Assembly: GCA_934045075.1 (NCBI GenBank)
Contig: OW203726.1
Span: 10,808,027 to 10,872,026, forward strand
Source: Yponomeuta sedellus
Lineage: Eukaryota; Arthropoda; Insecta; Lepidoptera; Yponomeutidae
Length of the DNA stretch: 64,000 nt
Direction: 5' to 3'
Shown piece by piece: positions 13,218 through 25,500 of this stretch; the stretch's first letter is position 1, and each line of letters starts with the position of its first letter. Below the pieces are notes generated by a model, which was not told the DNA's origin, made no database searches, and saw nothing but the letters and a program-made list of their open reading frames with translations. The translations under genes were made by a program, and so were the position numbers.

Positions 13218-13509
13218 CTAAAAAACCACAACAAACCATTTCGAAAACGAAAACTTTAACTTATTCTTCGTGTGGCCTAAAACGTCAAAAAGTCTGTGCG
13301 TGTAAGTTAACAGACTAAACCTCTATGACGACTTTAACCTCTATGACTAACCTCCATGGTAAATAGGTACCATGGAGTTCAGTTACTTCTATGGACAATT
13401 ATAATTTGAAATATTTCAAATATGATTTCGAAAAACTTTATTGGCTTACAAAAATTTCACTTTTAATTTATGTAGGTACTAATTTCAAGTCAAAGGTCAA
13501 TGCTGCACC

Positions 13510-16500
13510 ATGGCTGCTGGTAATGTCATGACTATTGAGGAAATGATCAAGCTAACATTCCAGGATAAAGACGTAAGTGTTATCGCACAGAAAAAAGGTA
13601 GGTAAGCTTAACCCCGAGGTTCTCGTTCAGTAACAATCCGATAGAATACAATGTAGGTACCTAATTGAGGAATGACTCCACATGAGGTAATTTACTATTC
13701 CCAGCTGTCATTTACCTACCTATTTGTATTCGCTTTATTATATTAATTATACCATTGCTGGGTAAAGCGTTAATTAAAAGTAGATTTAATGTATGACAAA
13801 ATTGGAGTCGATAGCCCAGGCTAGCCATTGATAGTCACCATCAGCCTGAGAGTATAAAGCCAGCAGACGGTACTTGCATATGATATAGGTCTAATGGAGG
13901 TCGTAAAAAGTGGTGTGAAAGGACATTGAGGCCGTTGAAGTGAGATTTGAAATTAATACAAATACAGCTTTTGATATTTTTAAAAACCCTATTTAGAGGC
14001 TAAACATTCCACCCATGCCGGGATTCGAACCAGCGACCTCTGGCTATCGGTGCCAGCACTCTTCCAAATGAGCTAATGGGCGACTCACCGGCATCAGGGA
14101 AATTGCGAACGTCTTTACAATACTCTCTGTATTACGTACATGGGTCGAATTGTTTGCCTCTAAATAGGTTTCTTAAAAATTGTCCTTAGCACGGATTAGT
14201 GCATTAAAAAAAATATAATGAGCTTTTGATATGGTAATCAATTACAATAAAATTTTCCGGAGCACACTCGTATTTTTAACGAAAATAAAAAAAAAATATA
14301 CTATTTTTATTTTTAATGCACTAACCCGTGCTAAGGACAATTTTAAAAACCTATTTAGAGGCTAAAAATTCCACCCATGCCGCGATTCGAACCCGCGAAC
14401 TCTGGCTATCCGTGCCAGCGCTCTTTCCAACTGAGCTAATGGGCGACTCACCGGCATCAGTGAAATTTGAAAATCAAAAAGGGCTGTAAGTGATGCAATT
14501 TACTTCAGCCAGATGTCGCTGCTCAGCCAGCCAGATGTCAGTTCGAAATTTCACTGATGGAAATTTGATGAATGAAAGAGTATGGAGCAGCTTCCGCCAC
14601 TAGCGCTCTCCATTCGTTTATGCGCCAGATGTATGGCTACTAGATATACTAACTACGCACAAAAAACACCACGCTCTACTGTTTACCACCTTACCATAAG
14701 ATTGCATTAAGATTGGCACATGTTCATCAATGAGTGTAATTGATTTGGTGATAAGGATGAATGTTACACTGAGCTTAAGTTAGTACAAAACAGACGTGCA
14801 ACTCATAAAATCTATTGTTAGTGTAAGCTTCTAATTTGTTTGTAGTTACTAAACTTTACAGATGATTTGGATCAGTGGTGATTTATACTATTCAACTCCT
14901 AACAAGGACGTGGCGTTCTCCTTTCTAACGTATACAAGTTTTTGTCACGTATATTTGCGTGCTGTGCCCCGCGGTGTTACCCACGGTTTATAACGGAATA
15001 AGTTATTTTCCCGCTGCAAAACATAGTCTATGTATTAATCAAGGGTGTCGGCTAACTCCATACCAAATTTTATTAAAATCGCTCCAGCCGTTGAGACGTG
15101 AAAAAGTAACAAACATACACACTTACAAACTTTTGCCTTTGTAATATTAGTGTGATGTGATGATAAAGCGTTAAGAAACCTATTTAGAGGCTAAAAATTT
15201 CACCCATGCCGGGATTCGAACCCGCAACCTCTGGCTATCCGTGCCAGAGGAGAATCCCGGCATGGGTGAAATTTTTAGCCTCTAAATAGGTTTTTAAATT
15301 TGTCCTTAGCACGGGTTAGTGCATTAAAAATAAAAATAGTATAAAGCGTTAAGAGTTTACTTTTGTTGTGCAGTGCCTTGTTTAATGAAAATTATTATTT
15401 ACAGACAAACGTGGTTAAATTCAATCTCATTCGGACGCTTCTCCATTTGTTTGCTAGACAATTACAAGTCCTAGAACGAAAGGTAGAAGTTAAATTGGAC
15501 ACACCATATTACGGCGACTTTATTGTCTCCACCATCAAGGTCACTGAAGTGAAAATCCACGCATCAACTTCTTCACAACTAAATGCAAACCAAGAAAAAT
15601 TCAAAGCAAAGCTTCCGCCTAAAAAGAAACGGTCCCCATTTAAAGAATCAGGGCGGTTCAAAGCGTCAAAAAAAAAGTCACAGCGGGCTAAAGGGTCTTC
15701 GGCAAAACCCTATTCACAATCAACTACAAGGGCTCTCAAATTCTCTGAAGGCAAGTAAATCATACTATCTGATTAACTGACAAGGCTATTGAGTGCGTCG
15801 TGTTTGTCTTTATGACAAGCTCAAATAATTACTTTAGTGAATTATTCTTATTAGCCTAAGTCTAGATTTACTTGCTTTCTTTTTGATGGGAAGAGTCCGA
15901 CCAGGTTTGCTCTAATGATGGCGTAATCAGAGCGAAACCTGGTCAGAATCTTCGTGCAAAAAATTGTAAGTGAATCCGGAATTAAGCTAATAATGTCTAG
16001 TGCTTACGATTTGTTCTTCACATGATACGCCTTTTTAAGACTTACTCCTTGGAATGTATTATTATTCAAATTCTTTATTTAGGTAATGGTAATGCTTGGA
16101 TATCTTCACATTCGTATTTTTATGACTCGCGATGCTCATACACAGCTGTATAATAACGGGACTAATCACTTTTTTATCACGATGAAAAAGAACCAAATTT
16201 ATTAATCATTGTTAAGTCCTTAAATATATTTTTATTTTTCCAGATGTATACTCTAAACGAACCAATTACAAAGATAGTATGTTTTTGTATCGAAGTCCTC
16301 GAATTTCTGATAGTAAACATTTTACTTCTAAATCATCAGTAACTGATTATATGACCACCACAGCACCAAAACACTGCGACATACTCGTTGATACAGAAAA
16401 AGATCTACCTTTGATAACAGACCAACTATCTGTCAAAGAACAGAAAAGTGCAAATTCGGCTTACGATAAGAATCTTGAGAATGTAACTCTTTGGAAAGAG

Positions 16501-19500
16501 TCACAAGCCAAGTCATTCGATACTTTACTATACAAGGTTGATACTCAGACGTCTTTAGAAAATAAACGCTTTACCGCAACAACTGCCGAAAAACCAATAA
16601 ATGTTCCAAAAACCCAGACACCTAGAATTATCATCAAACACATGCCATACACCGATACGGATCCTGATGACAACATAAAGACAAAAAAGATAGTTATTTT
16701 AAGAAAAGTCCGCAAAAGAATTAAGCACAAGGCAGAGAAATTGGATTCTAATACTAATTTAATTCTACCAGAAGATAGTTCCAACATCAACCAAGACAAG
16801 TACCGTCTCTCAACTGAACCATACTTAGGTGACGATTTTGTACGAATTGATGTTACAAAAAAAGTCGGCGAAGAAAAAGTAAAAGATTTGACTATAAAAA
16901 AACTTGAAGCAGATGATATAACAAGACATGGTCATATAAGATTTTCCATTGAAAATGAAACACATCCCAACAAAGACAATATCTTTGAAGGGACAATTGC
17001 TGATCAAGATAGTAAAGAAGGTAAGGAAGTCATAACAGAAAATATTAAAGGTATTAGCAAAGATTCTGATGGATTGGGCGAGGGCCCAGAGGCTGGAGAT
17101 GATGAAAATAAATTGGGTAAAAGCACACAATATTCAAGCAAAGATTCTGATCAAGTGAAAGAAACAAATGCTGACCAAAAATATTTAGATCGAGAAAAAA
17201 TATCAAGTCAAGATGAAAATCAGCTTGGTGAAGATGAAGACTTAGACAGCGATTTTATCAGAAAAGGCAAAAAGTCTTATCCAGATACCCTAGACAAAGG
17301 AAAATATAGTACAAGAAGTTATGACGATCAAGATCTGGATCTTGAGGATTTAAGCAACAAAGATATTCTTAGCAAAAGCACGAAACGCTATAGGAAAGAT
17401 AGCGATCAACTAGGTAAAGATATAAATACTGATGATGACCAGTACAGGCTTAGTCATAGCTCACAATATCCAAGCACTGATTTTGATCAAGTTATGCTAG
17501 GTAAAGAAATGAAAAATGTCGATGAGAGTAGTGACCAAGATAAACAATATACAGGCATATATGATGATCAAGATATATTAGGTAAAAGCACAAAGGGCAC
17601 AGTTGTAGACGATAGTAAAAAAATACCAAATAAAGCTAACCAAAGTATAGATAAACATGAAGAAGAACAAAGTACCAAGAAACATGCTGATTTTGATCAT
17701 GATATGGAAGAAAAATATAGAAAAGGTATGGGAAAAGATAATGATGAAACTAAACTTGGTAAAGGAAGGCGTTCAAGCAAAGACACCGATCAATTAAGTC
17801 AAAGATCAGACTATGACGATGACCGATATAAGTTTGATAAATGGAAAGTAACTACAAGTGAAGATGACGATCAAGATGACTTTCGTAAAGATACAAAACG
17901 TTCAAGCATAGATGTGGATAGAGACACACTTGCTAAAGACTCAAGGATATCCCATAAAGTCTCTGATGATAAAATCTCTCAAGACAAGCGTATTAAAATA
18001 AGAGAAGAAAGCTTGAACCGTATAAAGTCAGATTCCAATATGAATAAATATAAATTAAAAGTTGGTAAAACTCCAGGTAAATACAATATAACGAAGCAGA
18101 TTGATCTAGTTGCGTAGATTATAAGCTACTGCAGAATAGTATTAGTCTGTGGTTATTAGCCCAGTGGTTAGAACAAAAGGCTCTGAAGCGAAAGACCCAA
18201 GTTCGACTCCCAGTGCGGGCAAATGCCCGCATATACCATTCACATACCATGGTACGTACCATTTCTATGTTATCTACATTTATAAAGTTATAGTAGCAAT
18301 ACTCGCTAACTGTGAAGGAAAACGCCGTGAAGAAACCTGGGTGTCTCGAGGCATTCGAATACCTCAACGCTTAAAATGCCAATCCGCAGTGGGCACGCGT
18401 GGTAATTAAGCTCATACTCTCTCTCTGAGAGAAGGCCTGTGCTCTGTAGTGGGACGTATATAAGCTATAAATAAAAAAGTTTTTGACGAGCTTCAACGTA
18501 TGTAGACTTTTTACCACACCTACTTAGACTTGGTCGTCATTACTCGTTAATAAACGGTTAGGTGCAGGATAGGTGACCGACCCGTAACTACCGCTAGTGG
18601 CGTTTTTCCGAGCACTTCCGTGCTTCGCAAGGCACGTTAAGCCATTGGTGCCGGCTGTCATGTAATGGCAGTCGCTAAGCCATGTCAGATGCCTTATAGG
18701 CGCCACTGTCTTACAATCCTCAACTATGATTATATTCTTTTTAATGCACTAACCCGTGCTAAGGACAATGTTAAAAACCTATTTAGAGACTAAAAATTCT
18801 ACCCATGGGTGGATTTTTTAGCCTCTAAATAGGTTTCTAAAATTCTCCACCAACCCGGACTTAGCCCCCGTGGTGGAGTATGGCCTAACCTTCCTGCGAT
18901 GTAGGTAAAGACCCGTGCCCCTGCAGTGGGCACATACAAGAGTGTAATCGAGGTAATTTTATATCCGAATTCCACGACAGTTGGAAAATAACCGATGCAA
19001 TATTTGCGGGCATATATTAAACATTAAATATAAATATATATATAATTAAACGCACCAAGTCACTGTTACATATTAAATACTAACCAGGCTAAGTTCTTTA
19101 TTTATTGCTACTAACATAACACTTGACCACGTTGTCTGAAAATCAAATAAATATATTATTTTACATTTTGTTCTAACACTATAAATTATTTCCTGCAGAT
19201 TCTCGCCGCGAACGAATATTGATCGGTAAGTAATTAAGCAATAATTTGATGATGCATAATATAAGTTATCAATAAATCGAATAAAACTAGTACTAAATGT
19301 GTAGCCTCATAGGAACAATGTAAAAACAATACCTAAGGCATGGTTTGATTGTAAAAGATATTTACACCATACAATGAATGTCAATACTCCTTAATCTAGT
19401 TGGGAGTTGTTACTAGTTTGTTTAATATTCTTTCAAGTTTTTAACCGCAATTACATTTACAGTTGAAAAAACGCCATCTGAGCTCGAATCTGGACGAATG

Positions 19501-22500
19501 AGTAAGTTTCAATCTAGGATTGTAATTGTCGTTATGTATTTATTGTATTGCTATTAACAAAATATTTATAATATTATTTTACCCCTCAGGCAAATTCCCA
19601 GTTGTCACCAAAGAGGAGTTTGCCAGGTTGGAAGATCAATACCAGGATTTACGAAGAATTTTGTCTTCAAGTATACCAAGCAATTGGCAGGATCAGAAAC
19701 TCATGGAGTTATTAAGCAAGGGTACAACAACAATTGATCCAATGGCTGCTTTACAACTCTCGGCTAGCTTGGAATCGACCGAAAACAAAATTGAAGCATT
19801 GTCCGACATTTTGGTCTCATTTGCGAAACAGTTTCCTGGATCTATCGATGAGAGTCAACTTGTTAGTATTGGTTCTTGGATTTTGGATATGGCAGAAGTA
19901 GAGATTGAGATGTCACGTCTAACGGAATAGACGTGACGACATTATCAAATAATCAAAGATACGAGATAAAGATATCAGGGAAGAGTACATATTAAGGTGG
20001 TTCGGGGCACTTACTAGCGCCACCAATGGAATAAAAATCATAACTTGTATTATAATACGTTTTTATCTAAAAGTGAACATGAGAAACTTAACAAATGTGA
20101 CAACTGGTATTTTAAGAACCTACAGTCTAGACTTTAATCGATTTTCGCCAAAATCGGCCGTTTTCAGCGGAAATTAATTAATGTCCTAGGATATTAATAC
20201 TATGTAGTATCTACTAAGTACATAAGATTTTTAATGTTGACTGTTTGAAAAAAAAACGTACTATAGAAAAAGATAATATGATTGTATTCCATCGGTGGCG
20301 CTAGTTAGTGCCCCTAAGCGTCTTAAAAGGATTTAAAACACTGATTTAGTTTTATAAAAAAAAAATTACTAATGTTTTCAATAATATGAAAGATTATAAT
20401 ACTGCTTTCAGCCATTTTGACTGAAACACCGATCACACCGCGTGACGTCACGCTTAAGTAAACATTGGTAAACTTCACCCGTGCTTTGTTGTGACTAGTA
20501 GTGATTACGCATTTAAATTGGTTTTTAGAGGCACACTTGACGTTTGATGTTCGTTTACCTAGGCGTGACGTCAGTTTCGACGCCATGACACTGCGAGCTG
20601 TTTTTGGACAGATTTAAAATAATTTTAGGGAATTCGTTCGTTAAACTTTAATCTATTGGTACTGAAATATAGTTTTTTTGTAAATAATAAATATGCCCTA
20701 CATTACGGAACAGGATTTGAAAATCTTTCGTCATGCCAACTGTTTATTATATTTTCAGATGGAACTTTTAAAAAGTGTTTCAAAGGCAAAACTCTTGAGA
20801 TCGCTTGTTAGTACAGCTGCAGCTGCTGACAAAGAGAAAAGCGCTGATAAAGACATTAAAAATGTCTACGGGCGAGTTGTTGCTGCTGGAAAAAAATTTG
20901 TTAAAAGCACAGCCATTGGTGGTTTCCCTATCAAAATAGAAGATGAAATGGAGGACACAAGTTCCCTTACTGCTGATTTTGGTTCGCAATTCCCGATAGG
21001 ACGTTTTAGAACACCTTACACAAGTGTTTCAGCAAAACAAACAAAAGGTCAATAGAGTTGAAGCATTGGTGCAAACGTTTTGAAAAACACTAACAATTTT
21101 ATGTATTTTTAGGAAAAGAACAGAGACTTGATACTAAGCCTAATGATTTAATCACGTTTGAACAATTGGAGTAAGAATTTTTAATTACTTAAAACTTTCG
21201 TAAGCACTACACATTATTGACTGAAATGGATTTATTGGATGGATTTATTTATTTGATTTATTGGCGAAAGAGTCCGTCCAGGATTCGCTTTGCTGAATAT
21301 GTTAATCGGGATTTAGGTCAACGTTAAGTATTTTTTGTTACTCCATTGCCCATTTTTTATTATACAAACTAGAATATACTTTTTCCTCTGATATTAACTT
21401 AGAGTATAAAGTAATACGGATAATAAAGGTCTCGTGAGAAGCGGTCGGGGCCTAGTGGAACCAAAGTGATTGTAATCAATCACTACAGTTTAGAAACAGT
21501 AGGCGCGGTCAGGTGCTGGATGGGTGACCATCCGTGACTACAGCTATATAGTGGCATTTTTCCCGACCGCTTTCCTGCTTCGCGAAGCAGGTTAAGCCGT
21601 TAGTGCCAGCTGTGATTTAATGGTAGTCGTTAAGCTATGTCAGAGGTCTTATGGCTTGATAACTTTTAACAGTAAGGCCCACCACTGCCTTATACTCCTC
21701 CATCAACCCGGCCTAAACTTCCTGCGATGTAGGAAGAGCCCTGTGCCCTAGCAGTGGAGACATACGAAGTGTTGACATCATTCATTCATTAAAGGTCTGC
21801 TGGAGATGAGTTAGCAATCAGTATCCTGAAAGAATTTGTTAATAAAAAGAAATATATTTCCGATAACATTGATACTATCATGAAGAACCTCAAAGAATAT
21901 GGTTAGTGATGTTTTACTTTCAGACTTTTCTTTAGCTGATATTGTCCTTTTTACTAGTTTCCGGGTGAAAAATAACTGTATTGATCTTTACACAGAGGAA
22001 GCACTAAAAAGCGTTTCGAACGTTATGGCTCCTTTAGAAGATGTTAATGATTTAATTGCAAACTTTTCCAAGGCTGTAAATAAAATCGAACGAAACCTTA
22101 CGACGACTGTACGTACTTATTATATTTTTAACGTATAATTAGTTTAATCCGGGATATAACCAAGAGCACATATAAATCATTCTTAGAACAAATTTTGTTC
22201 ATTATTTATGTGACTACTCTTTAAAATTTTATCGGTTGTTATTCATACGAATCGAGTTTCATCGATATAAGTTTCTTCTGCTCTGCTGTTGTCTTTTGCA
22301 CACACACACTAAAAAGAGCTCCTCTTATAATTATTTTGTCCTCTATGGTATTAATAACATGTATCGTCATGTAGTACCGAAGTTAAATATCTAGCTTAGT
22401 TTTTTAATTTACTGAAAGAATTTTACTATTTGTGACAGTAAACCTACTATTTTTGATTCTATTCGTAGAAACTCGTAATTGGCCAGAATGTTAAAAATGT

Positions 22501-25500
22501 TAACTTAATATTAAGTCTAATTAAAATTAACCACCTAAATTATGTAAGAGAAGGTTTGTTAGGATCGTGGCAATAGAGAAATGAGCGACACAGGCGTAAG
22601 TTCATGTATGTACGAATTGTATCACTAGATGTCCAGCTATATGGAAGATCTGATGCAAATGCAGTATAGTTTGGAGAACCATGTAGAATCCATGATGGAA
22701 TCCCTAGCAAACGTTCAAGGAGATCCAGTGGGTGAGTTTCGTGTATAATATTTGCAGGTTCTTGTAAGGTGGAACATTAATTTGTTTTTTTTTTAAAAAA
22801 AACCAAGTAGGTTTTTTAAAAAAAAACGGCTAAAAATTATTAACTTATTTCTGTAATTATTCTACTCAACATTACAAACAACTTTACTATAAAACCAACT
22901 CTGAATTTATCGCTACAAACATCAGCCATTCCATACATCATCTAAAGCCTTTTTTTTTTTGAAAGAACGGAACATAGTGTGGTGATTTGAGTGGTGGTCT
23001 CATAAGAATAAAAAGTTTTTTGTATTGACGAGTTGTAATACGCTTTACGAGTAATCAGCAAGAAGAAGTGTTTTTATTTAGCTCTATCTTATCATTATAT
23101 TCCTCTACATGTGGTTACAGAGTAGCACCTCAACAAATCTTTTTTTTTTTGTTTTGTACAGCTGTAGCAGACTTTAGCAAACTATTAAATGTATTTGCTG
23201 AAAAGAGGAAAGCAATGCATGACAAACAAATTGAAACTGAATCGGAACAAAAGCAACTTGCTTTAAGTTTAGAGGTAAGATACTCCTTCAGGGTCGACCC
23301 GCCTCCATTCAATCTGAACGTTACTGAAGGCTTCATAACCGACATAATTTATAATTGGTACATAGCTTTTTTCCTCTGTGACGAGGGCTTGATAACGAAC
23401 ATATTTTTTTTTGTTTTGTGGGCATGATTTTATTAATATGCAGTAATTATTTGTGATGTTAATTAATATATTATAATTAGTACACAGCTTTTTACCTTTG
23501 TGACAAAGGCTTGAAAACGCACATAATTTATAATTAGTTCATAGCTTTTTTCCTCAGTGACGAAGGCTTGATAAAGAACATAATTTATAATTAGTACATA
23601 GCTTTTTTTCCTCTGTGACGAAGGCTCGATAAGGAACATAATTTATAATGAGTACATAACTTTTTTTCTTTAATACACAACTTAATAATAATAATTTTCG
23701 CACAACACAATCAATCGTGTGCTGGTCCCAAACTGGGCCAACTGTGTTATGGCAAAGACATCACAATCATAGAAATACACCCAGACGATGGTCCTTTGTA
23801 CAAATATTCGTATATATTTGTAAATGTGAAGGCCCATCACTTTTCAACTCTACCTTCGTCTACCCTCCTCGAACCTAAGAGTTTTTCTGCTGAACTTTTT
23901 GTATGCTTATACGAATTTAGAGAGGATCTTCTAACCACGATTTAAAATCACATAGCACGTTTTTATAATGCGAGTTAAAAGAAGTATTTTTCCGTTAAAC
24001 TTTACTTCCCGTAATCATAAATACACACGAAAAATTTATAATAAAGTAAGGTTGGACAATAGATTGGAGAGGATCTTCTAACCACGATTTAAAATCACAT
24101 AGCACGTTTTTATAATGCGAGTTAAAAGAAGTATTTTTCCGTTCAAATTTACTTCCCGTAATCATAAATACACACGAAAAATTAATAATAAAGTAAGGTT
24201 GGACAATAGATTGGTTCGCGAGGCTTGCGGGTCGGTGACGGTGAAATTAAATATTCACTCGCTTGTTTCGGATGATGATAATTTCGCGGTCTCTCGTACG
24301 CTCTAGCCGTCTATTAATCTACAGTTCACGGTTAACGGTGAGATGTGAAAGTCAAACTTCGGCTACAGGTAGCTATGGCTGTGGGTGCATTTTCTTATTT
24401 ACAACATTATAATTATATTAATCAGCAAACGTCAAACTTTCAGTCACTTAAATTCAGGATTTCATTATTAAAGATAGTTTCGTTGCAGATAGACAACAAA
24501 TTTACATAGTAATTCGTAAAATTAGTTAAAATATCTTCAAGATACGGAATTTCAGATTATAAATCGATATTTAGTAACACAGATTAATGAATATAAAAAC
24601 TGATGTAAAATCATAATATCTTTACCACCCACTCGTTAATCAAAAACCTTGGAGAGTTCCCTTTAAAAAAACAAACTTTTGCTAATGGGTTTCAAACGAC
24701 CTAGAATTCATGGAGAATAACAAGTACATTACATTGCCTACATTTTACCTAAAGCTCTCCTATCGAACTCTAATACAATTTCTCATTTTACTGAACATTG
24801 TTAATTGAACAAAAATTGCACAGATTTGGCAATAACATTACTAGTTTTTCTAATAAAGTTATTAATTTTCAGAAGCTGAGGTTGCTTGTGTTGGCACTTA
24901 AATGTGACAAATATGATCGATCCAATTTTGCTGTATTACTACAAAACTTAGTCAACATAAGCGACTTGAATACGCTCATCCCACTTGACACGTTCGAGGC
25001 CACCTGGAATGTTATTGACAGAAAGATCTTCACAGCGTTCTCTACATTTGATGAAGCTGAACATAGTTGGCAGGTTCGTCCAAGTAACAGTCCACGAAAA
25101 AATGTACCTATATTTTGTTTCATTCGGGTTTGGTTCGAACGGGCCCAATTTTTTTTTATTAAATAAAATTATAATAATCCAAATCAGTAACGTTGAGGTT
25201 TTAATAAGGTACTAATAAGTGTTAATATTCCTTGAATGATTGACCAGTGCAAATGACCAGAACCAGAGAATTATTGGTTCCCTTATTTAACGATTTTTAT
25301 CCACAGTTGGTTTTCAGACTACCTATAACTAATTAAATTTATATATACTGTATGGCCATTTTTAGCTTTGAAGACATAGTACCTATACCTACTTTTAATG
25401 TTTTTGAGTTTTTTTTTATTTTATGTGATTTGCTCACAATGTACTTTAAAAATGTAATAACAAGTTTATTCGTAAATGTTCGTGCTTAATTATAGGTACG

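Larger units (their letters stand above)
10879..13509. other. Intergenic A-B, no gene seen
   Basis: AT-rich 2.6 kb between gene A's stop and gene B's first ATG. A likely poly(A) signal AATAAA lies at about 11,605, but it sits in a LINE-like tail with TCTA repeats (also seen at 48,500), so the true 3' end is unsure. The rest holds a MITE (12,086-12,314), the GGGACCACGAG repeat (12,905-13,217) and low-complexity DNA. Gene B's promoter must lie at the right end, where I see no clear TATA or initiator. Confidence 0.6.
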
